Shown: piece by piece, positions 7,742-14,623 of the stretch
Layout: each line of letters opens with the position of its first letter
Numbering within the stretch: position 1 is the first letter of the stretch
Assembly: GCA_050743365.1 (NCBI GenBank)
Contig: JBOGFI010000104.1
Span: forward strand, 1 to 19,482
DNA length: 19,482 nt
Direction of reading: 5' to 3'
Source: JBOGFI01 sp050743365
GTDB lineage: Bacteria > Actinomycetota > Acidimicrobiia > IMCC26256 > JACDBD01
The notes under the pieces: model-generated
Databases searched by the model: none
What the model saw: the letters and a program-made list of their open reading frames with translations, nothing else
What the model was told of the DNA's origin: nothing
Program-made: the position numbers and the translations under genes

Positions 7742-9031
7742 ATGCCGTGGGCCTTCCTCACCGTCAGCATCATCGGCGCCGCCTACACGCTCAACGCCCT
7801 GTGGCCGTCGCGGCGGTGGCAGTTCCAGATCTGGAGCTTCTTCGCCGCCTGGATGACCGGTGAGCTCGCGCTGTTCCACCTTGCGTGGCAGGTCGTCGCC
7901 ACCGTCGTGTTCGTCGCGCTCGGCGCCCTGAGCGCCGGGCCGGGCTGGATCGGCCTCGCCGTCACCCTGGCGTCGTGGGCCGGGCTCGCCTGGATCCAGC
8001 TCGGGTCGCTGCGCGCGGCCCACGCCATGGAGGAGGCGCTGCGGACGGGCTTGGGCGACGACTACCGCTCGGACATCGCCCCCGGCCTGGCCGAGCGGCT
8101 CGCCCAGCGGCTGTCGCGCCGCGAGCTGCTGCTCCCGTTCTACCTCCGTGACCGCCGGGTCGAGCGCGTCAAGGGCCTCCGCTACGCACCCGGCGCGGGG
8201 CGGCGCCATCTCCTCGATGTCTACCGGCCACGCGACGTGGTCGCTCGCGCACCGGTGCTCCTTCAGATCCACGGGGGCGCGTGGGTCGTCGGCGACAAGG
8301 GAGGGCAGGGGCTCCCCCTCATGCTGCACCTCGCGGCCGAGGGATGGGTATGCGTCGCCAACAACTACCGGCTCAGCCCGCGGGCTACGTTCCCCGACCA
8401 TCTGATCGACTGCAAGCTGGCGCTGGCCTGGGTCCGCGAGCACATCGCCGAGTACGGCGGCGACCCCGATTTCGTCGTCGTCACCGGGGGCTCGGCCGGC
8501 GGCCATCTCTCCTCATTGGTGGCCCTGACCGCGAACGACCCTGCGTACCAACCGGGCTTCGAAGGGGCCGACACATCGGTGACGGCGTGCGTCCCCTTCT
8601 ACGGCGTGTACGACCTCGTCGAGCTGTTCGCCGCGAACCGGGGCCCCGAGCGCGGCGCGGCGCGCTTCGAGCGACGGTTCATGGGCGCCAGCCTCGCCGA
8701 GGACCAGATCGCGTTCGAGCGGGCGTCTCCCATCTCGCACGTCAGCGAGGACGCGCCGCCGTTCTTCGTCATCCACGGCGTCAGCGACAACCTCGTGCCG
8801 GTCGAGCAGGCCCGCCGGTTCGTCGCCGCGCTGCGGTCCGCCTCGCGCGAGCCGGTGCTCTACGCCGAGGTCCCGGGCGCCTCGCACGCCTTCGAGATCT
8901 TCCACTCTGTGCGCACGGGGTACGTGGTCAACGGCGTCGAGCGGTTCCTGGCTTGGCTGTACAGCGCCTATCAGGCGCGCCACCCCGAGGTGCCAGCGGA
9001 CGTATTAGGGGAGGAAGCGGCCGGCGCGTGA
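7742..9031 (+). CDS. Alpha/beta hydrolase (carboxylesterase) with N-terminal membrane region
   Basis: A 429-residue esterase-like protein. The first 100 residues hold several hydrophobic segments (for example WAFLTVSIIGAAYTLNAL and VVATVVFVALGALSAG) and probably anchor the enzyme in the membrane. The catalytic domain follows: oxyanion motif HGGAW at 177-181, nucleophile Ser251 in TGGSAGGH, acid Asp349 in HGVSDNLVP and His382 in GASHAF. All triad residues are in place for the HSL/BD-FAE-like group. Length and layout recall mycobacterial esterases such as LipM, LipO and LipQ; this is from memory of their architecture, not an alignment. The start is ATG 7742; a GTG at 7724 in the same frame is possible. 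The stop codon directly touches the stop of the convergent gene at 9032. The substrate is unknown. Confidence 0.88.
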   Translation: MPWAFLTVSIIGAAYTLNALWPSRRWQFQIWSFFAAWMTGELALFHLAWQVVATVVFVALGALSAGPGWIGLAVTLASWAGLAWIQLGSLRAAHAMEEALRTGLGDDYRSDIAPGLAERLAQRLSRRELLLPFYLRDRRVERVKGLRYAPGAGRRHLLDVYRPRDVVARAPVLLQIHGGAWVVGDKGGQGLPLMLHLAAEGWVCVANNYRLSPRATFPDHLIDCKLALAWVREHIAEYGGDPDFVVVTGGSAGGHLSSLVALTANDPAYQPGFEGADTSVTACVPFYGVYDLVELFAANRGPERGAARFERRFMGASLAEDQIAFERASPISHVSEDAPPFFVIHGVSDNLVPVEQARRFVAALRSASREPVLYAEVPGASHAFEIFHSVRTGYVVNGVERFLAWLYSAYQARHPEVPADVLGEEAAGA

Positions 9032-10117
9032 CTACCGGCGCCGGCGCCGGATGGGCGACACCCGGGAGCGGAACGAACGGTCGGAGGACCACGGCGCGTA
9101 GGGCGCGGCCGTCAGCGCGGCCAGCGCGAGCAGCACGGTGTCGTAGTTCACCCGCCAGCCCGCGAAGTCGCGCCACGCCTGCTCACGGTCGGGCTTCAGC
9201 GGCACCCCGGCCGAGGCGAGCGTGTCACAGGCCTGGTCGAACTCGTCGCGGGCGATGCTGATCGGGTCGGTGGGGGCGGGGTCGGGATCGTAGGGGACGC
9301 CGAAGAAGTCGCCGATGGTCCGAAGGGCGACGAACCCCGCACGCACGCACAGGCCGGCCTGGGGGGCCCAGGGCACGTCGACGGTCGAGCTCACGAACGC
9401 CGCCGAGTCGAGCACGGCCCCGGCGGCGGTGACCCATGACCGGTCTGGTTGCGGCGAGCGGAAGAAGACGAGGACCGCGAGCGACGTGTGCGTCTCCTCG
9501 AGCTCGGCGAACCACGACTGCCACGTCAGCCACAGGTCGTCGAGCTGGTCGAGCCGCTCGATCGCGTGCGCGCGGATCAGGAGGTCGACGGCCGACGGCG
9601 GCGTGCCCGCCTGGACCGCGAGCGTGGCCACGGTCGCTTCCCGCCGGGAGAACGCGTTGTAGATGGTCGGCAGGTAGGCGATCAGGAGGGCGATGAGCCC
9701 GAGCCCGATGGCGGCCTCGGTGAACGCCAGCGTGGTGGTCGGCAGCGTCTCCGGCGGGACGACGAAGCCGAGGGTGAACAGGGACGACCCACTCGTCTGG
9801 AACGCGGCCCGCCAGGTCTGGACTCCCAGCGCCCGGAACATGCCCGTGTACCCGACCATGACGAGGACGAGCCAGGTGGCCGGCAGCACGAGCAGGGCCA
9901 GCGGGGCGTAGAGGGCCATCACCCGGTCGCGCGCCTCGTAGCTGCGCGCCCAGCGAACCCGGAGGTCGAACAGACCGCGGACCCCCGCGAAGACGGCCCG
10001 CGTGTAGGGCACGACCGCGCCGCGCGGCAGGACGAAGGTGCGCACCGCCGAGTCGAGCGCCACCAGTAGGAGCGCGGCGCCACCGGCGAACCAGGCGACC
10101 CGGCTGATCGCGTGCAC
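9032..10117 (-). CDS. Membrane protein with ion-channel-like pore region, function unknown
   Basis: A 361-residue protein I cannot name. Visible parts: a hydrophobic segment at about 7-27, another at about 68-92, then a re-entrant-looking stretch QTSGSSLFTLGFVVP with TLGF at residues 115-118, and a further long hydrophobic segment (EAAIGLGLIALLIAYLPTIY) ending in the basic NAFSRRE. This helix-pore-helix order matches two-TM potassium channel domains (Ion_trans_2), where the filter is normally TVGYG; here TLGF departs from it, so potassium selectivity is doubtful. The last 200 residues are soluble, helical-looking and contain no known ligand domain that I recognise. The start is GTG at 10117, 21 bases after the arfB stop, so the two are probably co-transcribed. 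It converges on the hydrolase gene with no bases between the stops. Confidence 0.75.
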   Translation of the reverse strand: MHAISRVAWFAGGAALLLVALDSAVRTFVLPRGAVVPYTRAVFAGVRGLFDLRVRWARSYEARDRVMALYAPLALLVLPATWLVLVMVGYTGMFRALGVQTWRAAFQTSGSSLFTLGFVVPPETLPTTTLAFTEAAIGLGLIALLIAYLPTIYNAFSRREATVATLAVQAGTPPSAVDLLIRAHAIERLDQLDDLWLTWQSWFAELEETHTSLAVLVFFRSPQPDRSWVTAAGAVLDSAAFVSSTVDVPWAPQAGLCVRAGFVALRTIGDFFGVPYDPDPAPTDPISIARDEFDQACDTLASAGVPLKPDREQAWRDFAGWRVNYDTVLLALAALTAAPYAPWSSDRSFRSRVSPIRRRRR

Positions 10118-10138
10118 GGCGCAAGCCTCGCAGGCTCG

Positions 10139-10558
10139 CTACGCCTCGTCGGGACCGGGCTTCCGCCGGCGACGCTTCACCTCGCCTCGCCGCCGCTTCG
10201 CGTCGAGCCGGGATCGCCGCGCCTGGCGGGTAGGCCGGGTCGGCCGCCGGGGGCGCTGGACTCGGAGCGCATCGGCGAGGCGGGCCTGTAGCCGCTCGAG
10301 GGCGAGCTCCCGGTTGCGGGCCTGCGAGCGGGTGTCGGCCGCGACCACGCGCACCGTGGGGCCGAGTCGTTCGAGCAGGCGCGTCCGTTGCCGGGGCCCG
10401 AGCGACGGCGAGCCGGTCACGTCGAAGCGCACCTCCACTCGGGTGTTCGAGGTGTTCACGTGCTGCCCGCCGGGCCCGCTCGCGCCCGAGAACCGCCATT
10501 CGAGCTCGCCCAGTGGGATCGAGCAGGAGCTCGTCACGCGCAGCCGGCTCGTGGTCAC
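10139..10558 (-). CDS. arfB: Alternative ribosome-rescue factor ArfB (peptidyl-tRNA hydrolase)
   Basis: Release-factor-like protein that hydrolyses peptidyl-tRNA on stalled ribosomes. At 139 residues it matches the short ArfB (YaeJ/ICT1) type: only the catalytic domain, with no codon-recognition domain. The GGQ motif is at residues 30-32 in SGPGGQHVNT, followed by NTRVEVRFDV. The C-terminal 40 residues are strongly basic (RRPTRPTRQARRSRLDAKRR), as expected for the tail that enters the empty mRNA channel. I chose the GTG at 10558 because the protein then begins with TTSRLRVTSSCSIPLGELEW, which fits ArfB; the longer frame upstream to 10786 is low-complexity and overlaps the promoter of the neighbouring operon. 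The next gene downstream is the channel-like membrane protein. Confidence 0.9.
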   Translation of the reverse strand: MTTSRLRVTSSCSIPLGELEWRFSGASGPGGQHVNTSNTRVEVRFDVTGSPSLGPRQRTRLLERLGPTVRVVAADTRSQARNRELALERLQARLADALRVQRPRRPTRPTRQARRSRLDAKRRRGEVKRRRRKPGPDEA

Positions 10559-10634
10559 GAGCGGACGGTACTTCCGCCTCCGGGACCATCGCTTCGGCGG
10601 CGTTTCCCCAGGTAGAGTCGCCAACGGGTCGCGG

Positions 10635-10662
10635 TTGACAAGCGGACGATTGCCCGTATTGT
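10635..10662 (+). promoter_or_regulatory. Predicted sigma-70 type promoter of the Dpp/Opp operon
   Basis: TTGACA (10635-10640) and TATTGT (10657-10662) are separated by 16 bases. The -35 box is a perfect consensus match and the -10 a good one, unusual in such GC-rich DNA. It points at the receptor gene starting at 10762, giving a leader of roughly 90 bases. A similar TTGACA-N16-TAGAGT arrangement stands before the partial receptor at 19404. This is read directly from the sequence; the transcription start is inferred. Confidence 0.6.
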
Positions 10663-10725
10663 TGCGACCAACCCGCGGGCGGCCGGTTCGCCATGGGCCG
10701 CGGCGGGCAAGCGTTGGGCAAAGGC

Positions 10726-10740
10726 GGGGCCCCGGGCCCC
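10726..10740 (+). promoter_or_regulatory. GC-rich hairpin in the leader of the Dpp/Opp operon
   Basis: GGGGCC-CCG-GGCCCC forms a six-pair stem with a three-base loop, ending 21 bases before the GTG start and 9 bases before the ribosome site GGGGGGAA (10750-10757). It may affect leader stability or translation. No anti-terminator partner or riboswitch core is recognisable, and GC-rich DNA gives such stems by chance. Confidence 0.3.
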
Positions 10741-10761
10741 GATTGAAACGGGGGGAATACG

Positions 10762-12486
10762 GTGCTCGAGTCGCATCGCGACGCACCGCGACGGCGGTGG
10801 CTTCGCATCCTGGGTGTCCTCACCGTCGCGGCCATGGTGGCCGCGGCGTGTGGCGGCAGCGGTGGAGGTGGAGGCGGCGGCGAGACCGGCGCCCGGTTCG
10901 ACGAGCCCCCGGCCAACGAGGGCACGCCCAAGCGCGGCGGCAAGGTCGTGTACGGCCTCGAGGCCGAGACCGGCGGCGGTTGGTGCCTGCCCGTGGCACA
11001 GCTCGCCGCCGGCGGCATCCAGGTGGCGGGAGCGATCTACGACACCCTCACGGTCCCCGCCAGTGACGGCGAGGGCGGCGTGAAGTACGTCCCGTACCTG
11101 GCCGAGTCGGTGGAGCACAACGACACCTACACCGAGTGGACGATCACGGTCCGCGAAGGGGTGACCTTCCACGACGGCACGCCGCTGACGGCCGAGATCG
11201 TCAAGCAGAACCTCGACGCCTACAAGGCTGGCCTCCTGTTCCAGTTCGTGTTCGGCGACGACGTACAGAGCGTCGACGTCGTCGACGAGCTGACGGTCAG
11301 GGTCACCACCCGGGTGCCGTGGGTCGCCTACGACGCGTTGCTGTGGGCGACCGGGCGGCTCGGCATCGCGGCACCGGCGCAGCTCGCCAACCAGGAGACC
11401 TGCCCCCGCAACCTGATCGGGACGGGCCCGTACCGCATCACCAACTGCGAGAACACCGACTGCGGCTGGACACCGAACGACAAGTTCGTGGCCGAGGCGA
11501 ACCCCGACTACTGGCGCGAGGACGAGAACGGGGAGAAGCTGCCCTACCTCGACAGCATCGAGTTCCGGCCGGTCGTCGACGTGGCGCAGCGGGTGAACGG
11601 CCTCAAGGGCGGCGAGCTCGACCTCATCCACACGACCGACGGGATCCAGATCGACGGCCTGCGCCGCGACGCCGAGGCGGGCACGATCAACCTGTTCGAG
11701 TCGGACTTCGCCGGCGAGACCAGCTACACCATGCTGAACTCCTCGAAGGCGCCGTTCAACAACAAGAGCGCGCGACTGGCGGCAGCGTACGCGGTCGACC
11801 GCCAGGAGTTCGTCGACATCACCCAGAACGGTGTGGTCGAGCTCGCCGAGCAGCCGTTCACCGAGGACAACATTGCCTACGTCGACCCCAAGGAGCTCAA
11901 CTTTCCCGAGCACGACCTCGACAAGGCAAAGGACCTCGTGGCGCAGTACAAGCAGGAGACCGGCCAGGACCTGAGCTTCGTCCTGCTCAGCACCACCGAC
12001 CCCGGGACGGTCAAGCTCGCACAGCTCGCCCAGTCCCAGGCCGAGGCGGCGGGCATGCGGGTCACGATCAACCAGGTCGAGCAGACCCAGCTCATCAACA
12101 CCGCCCTGGGCGGCGAGTTCGACGCCGTGCTGTGGCGCAATCACCCCGGCGGCGACCCCGACACCCAGCTGGTGTGGTGGCGCAGCGCCAACAACGCCGG
12201 GGCCCGGAACCTGGTGAACTTCGGTCGCATCAACGACCCCGAGCTCGACCAGCTCCTCATCGACGGGCGGTCGGAGACCGACCCGGCCCGGCGCCAGGAG
12301 ATCTACCAGGACGTGAGCAAGCGCTTCGCGGACGAGGCCTACAACCTCTGGGGCTGGTACACCCTGTGGGCGTTCGCGTCGGGCTCGGAGGTGAAGGGCG
12401 TGTTCCCGCCCACGCTGCCCGGCGGCGACGAGCCCGTCGTCATCGCCAGCGTGCAGCCGACGGTGGGCCTCTGGGTCGACCAGTAG
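10762..12486 (+). CDS. Peptide/nickel-type ABC transporter substrate-binding lipoprotein (SBP_bac_5)
   Basis: Receptor of a Dpp/Opp-family importer, 574 residues. The signal peptide has a basic start (SHRDAPRRRWLR), a hydrophobic core and lipobox VAAAC with lipidated Cys30, then a Gly-rich tether. The mature part has family 5 marks: the opening GGKVVYGLEAETGG, IYDTLTVP near the start, WTITVREGVTFHDGTPLTAE, ARLAAAYAVDRQEF, and a late ligand-side region with DAVLWRNHPGGDPDTQLVWW. The start is GTG 10762, six bases after the strong ribosome site GGGGGGAA. It is first in an operon with two permeases and two ATPases. Peptides are the usual cargo of this family, but oligosaccharides, nickel, opines or haem are also carried; nothing here decides it. 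An Arg-rich run before the core is a poor match to a Tat motif. Confidence 0.93.
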   Translation: MLESHRDAPRRRWLRILGVLTVAAMVAAACGGSGGGGGGGETGARFDEPPANEGTPKRGGKVVYGLEAETGGGWCLPVAQLAAGGIQVAGAIYDTLTVPASDGEGGVKYVPYLAESVEHNDTYTEWTITVREGVTFHDGTPLTAEIVKQNLDAYKAGLLFQFVFGDDVQSVDVVDELTVRVTTRVPWVAYDALLWATGRLGIAAPAQLANQETCPRNLIGTGPYRITNCENTDCGWTPNDKFVAEANPDYWREDENGEKLPYLDSIEFRPVVDVAQRVNGLKGGELDLIHTTDGIQIDGLRRDAEAGTINLFESDFAGETSYTMLNSSKAPFNNKSARLAAAYAVDRQEFVDITQNGVVELAEQPFTEDNIAYVDPKELNFPEHDLDKAKDLVAQYKQETGQDLSFVLLSTTDPGTVKLAQLAQSQAEAAGMRVTINQVEQTQLINTALGGEFDAVLWRNHPGGDPDTQLVWWRSANNAGARNLVNFGRINDPELDQLLIDGRSETDPARRQEIYQDVSKRFADEAYNLWGWYTLWAFASGSEVKGVFPPTLPGGDEPVVIASVQPTVGLWVDQ

Positions 12487-12531
12487 CAGGCCACGCAGGC
12501 ACGAGGAGGAGCGGGGGGCAGCCACCCGGCC

Positions 12532-13632
12532 ATGGACCCGACCACGGTGAGGCGAGCGATGGTGTGGGGGTTGCCTGCGCTCCTGCTCCTCGTGCTCATC
12601 GTGCTGTTCGCGTTCGTCTCGGCCGGCATCGGCCTCGTCGCGCTGGGGTTGACGCTCGCCGTGGGCGTGTGCGTCTTCGCCGGCTGGCGCCAGCTGGTCC
12701 AGATCGCGATCGTCCTGGTGCTCGTCACGTTCTTCGCCGCGATGCTCATCCGGATCCTGCCCGGCGACCCGGCGGTGGCCCTGATCCCGTTCGGGAGCGA
12801 GCAGCAACGTGAGGAGCTGCGCGAGGACATCGGGCTCGACGAGCCAGTCTTCGTGCAGTACGGACGGTGGCTGGGCGACTTCGTCACCGGCGACTTCGGC
12901 CAGTACTACCAGTCGAACGGGCCCGGCGAGCCGGTCGAGAACCGGCTGAAGGACGCGTTCCCGATCTCGATCCAGCTCATGCTCTACGCGCAGATCCTGG
13001 CGTTGGTGTTCGCGATCCCCCTGGGGATCCTGACTGCCTACCGATCGGGCACAAGGTTCGACAAGGCCACGAACACGGTGGCCTTCGGGTTGCTCTCGCT
13101 GCCGAACTTCGTCCTCGCGTACCTGCTGATCTACTGGTTCGCGGTGCAGCGCGACGTCTTCCCGTCGCAGGGCTACGTCTACTTCGGCGACAACGTCAGC
13201 GAGCACTTCAAGTCGATGTTCCTGCCGGCGGTGAGCCTCGCAGTCGGGCAGATCGCGATCTACATGCGGCTGCTGCGCAGCGACATGATCCAGACCCTCC
13301 AAGAGGACTTCATCACCATGGCGCGGTCCAAGGGCCTCACGACCCGGCGGATCCTGCTCCGGCACGCGTTGCGGCCGTCGAGCTTCTCGCTGCTCACGGT
13401 GGCCGCCCTCAACATCGGTACCCTGATCGGGGCAGCCGTGATCCTGGAGGTCATCTTCCAGCTCCCCGGCATCGGCCTGCTCATCTTCCAGGCCATCAAC
13501 GAGCGTCAGTACGTCGCCCTCCAGGCCTTCGTCGCCGTCATCGGCGTCGCCTACGTGCTCATCAACGTGGTCGTCGATCTGCTGTACACGGTGCTCGACC
13601 CGAGGATCCGCCATGCCCGAGCGGCCGCCTAA
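12532..13632 (+). CDS. dppB: Dipeptide/oligopeptide-type ABC permease, DppB-like
   Basis: First membrane subunit of the importer, 366 residues. The family-typical start (a transmembrane helix then LIRILPGDPAVALI) begins only at about residue 57. Before it lie two extra hydrophobic stretches (VWGLPALLLLVLIVLFAF and GIGLVALGLTLAVGVCVFAG), so the protein is longer at the N-terminus than usual DppB. Next come the conserved GLDEPVFVQYGRWLGDFVTGD and the cytoplasmic EAA loop MARSKGLTTRRILLRHALRP that contacts the ATPases. The start ATG 12532 lies about 20 bases after a GGAGGAG; the spacing is long, but later in-frame starts would cut into the extra helices. It follows the receptor by 45 bases and its end overlaps the next gene by 20 bases. 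Confidence 0.92.
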   Translation: MDPTTVRRAMVWGLPALLLLVLIVLFAFVSAGIGLVALGLTLAVGVCVFAGWRQLVQIAIVLVLVTFFAAMLIRILPGDPAVALIPFGSEQQREELREDIGLDEPVFVQYGRWLGDFVTGDFGQYYQSNGPGEPVENRLKDAFPISIQLMLYAQILALVFAIPLGILTAYRSGTRFDKATNTVAFGLLSLPNFVLAYLLIYWFAVQRDVFPSQGYVYFGDNVSEHFKSMFLPAVSLAVGQIAIYMRLLRSDMIQTLQEDFITMARSKGLTTRRILLRHALRPSSFSLLTVAALNIGTLIGAAVILEVIFQLPGIGLLIFQAINERQYVALQAFVAVIGVAYVLINVVVDLLYTVLDPRIRHARAAA

Positions 13633-14623
13633 CACGCCCGTCGCCGAACGAGAGCTGAGCACCGAGGCCGTCGCCGAGGGCCTGCCTCCCGACGCGGTCA
13701 CGGTTCCCATCGCCGCGGTCGAGGCGGGCGACGAGGGCACGGTCAAGAAGAAGCTGGGTTTCGGCGCCTGGCTCGCCATCGCCTGGCTCGCGGTGCTGGT
13801 GCTCGCATGCCTGGTGGCCCCGCTCCTCCCGTTCGGCGAGGGCACCGAGCGGTTCAGCGGGCTGTCGCGTCAGCAGCCGTTCTGCACCGGCGCCGACTGC
13901 GTCTCCGGTCACCCGCTCGGCGGCGACGCCATCGGGCGGGACATGGTCTCCCGGCTCGTGTACGGCGCCCGCAACTCCCTGTTCATCGGGATCGGGTCGG
14001 TGACGATCGGGATCCTCGTGGGGGGCTTTCTCGGGCTCGTCGCCGGCTACTACCGGGGCCGGCTCGAGAGCGTCATCGTCGCGATCCTCGACGTGATGCT
14101 GTCGCTGCCGGCGCTGGTGCTCGCGCTCTCGCTCACGATCTTCCTCGAGGAGCGGATGCAGGACGTCCTGCAGTCGAAGGAGACCGCGGGTCGGATCACG
14201 CTGACCCTCGCGCTGGGGATCATCGCCATCCCGACGCTCGCGAGGATCACGCGCGCCAACACGCTGGTGTGGTCACAGCGCGAGTTCGTGACCGCGGCAC
14301 GGGCCCAGGGAGCCAAGAACTTCCGCATCATGTTCCGAGAGGTGCTGCCCAACGTCGTGCCGGCCATGGCGGCGATCGCGCTGCTCGCCATCGCCGTCGT
14401 CATCATCGCCGAGGCGTCGATCAGCATCCTCGGCGCCGGCGTCGACCTCCCCGCCCCGACCTGGGGCAACATCATCTTCGAGGGCTTCCCCGACCTCACC
14501 AACCAGGAGGCGCCGCACATCGTGTTCGAGGCCTCGGCGGTGATCTTCATCACGGTGCTGGCGCTCAACTACCTGGGCGACGCGGTGCGGGCGCGGTTCG
14601 ACGTCCGGGAGGCCGGCATATGA
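13613..14623 (+). CDS. dppC: Dipeptide/oligopeptide-type ABC permease, DppC-like
   Basis: Second membrane subunit, 336 residues. About 45 hydrophilic residues precede the first helix (FGAWLAIAWLAVLVLACLVAP). The family signature HPLGGDAIGRDMVSRLVYGAR follows the first extracellular loop, then five further hydrophobic segments and the EAA loop EFVTAARAQGAKNFRIMFRE. The periplasmic loop contains a Cys pair (FCTGADCVSG), as seen in some actinobacterial members. The start ATG 13613 has GAGGA six bases upstream, inside the end of dppB, and the frames overlap by 20 bases. The stop overlaps the next ATG (ATGA). It should pair with the DppB-like subunit to form the pore. Confidence 0.93.
   Translation: MPERPPNTPVAERELSTEAVAEGLPPDAVTVPIAAVEAGDEGTVKKKLGFGAWLAIAWLAVLVLACLVAPLLPFGEGTERFSGLSRQQPFCTGADCVSGHPLGGDAIGRDMVSRLVYGARNSLFIGIGSVTIGILVGGFLGLVAGYYRGRLESVIVAILDVMLSLPALVLALSLTIFLEERMQDVLQSKETAGRITLTLALGIIAIPTLARITRANTLVWSQREFVTAARAQGAKNFRIMFREVLPNVVPAMAAIALLAIAVVIIAEASISILGAGVDLPAPTWGNIIFEGFPDLTNQEAPHIVFEASAVIFITVLALNYLGDAVRARFDVREAGI

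Noticed and set aside
6806..8506. Upstream extension of the receptor 2 frame to a 992-residue minus-strand ORF
   Set aside because: It lies opposite two well-supported plus-strand genes, is low-complexity and charged, and the lipoprotein signal peptide at 6805 marks the true start. High GC makes long antisense frames common.
10613..10618. A second TAGAGT -10-like box upstream of the Dpp promoter
   Set aside because: It resembles the -10 before 19404, but no -35 stands at the right distance upstream; the TTGACA-N16-TATTGT pair is a better promoter.
10559..10786. N-terminal extension of ArfB to 215 residues
   Set aside because: The extra residues do not resemble any ArfB and overlap the promoter and start of the divergent receptor gene; the GTG at 10558 gives the family length.
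10762..10851. Twin-arginine (Tat) signal on the Dpp receptor
   Set aside because: The RRRWLR run lacks the S/T-R-R-x-F-L-K pattern, and the lipobox cysteine fits ordinary Sec lipoprotein export.
9225..11018. A 597-residue minus-strand ORF spanning arfB and the intergenic region
   Set aside because: It runs through the arfB gene in another frame and over the Dpp promoter, and is Pro/Arg/Ala-rich without domains.
10555..13845. A 1096-residue minus-strand ORF across the Dpp operon
   Set aside because: It is antisense to dppA, dppB and part of dppC, has no recognisable domain, and has the Asp/Glu/Arg/His-rich composition typical of shadow frames in GC-rich DNA.
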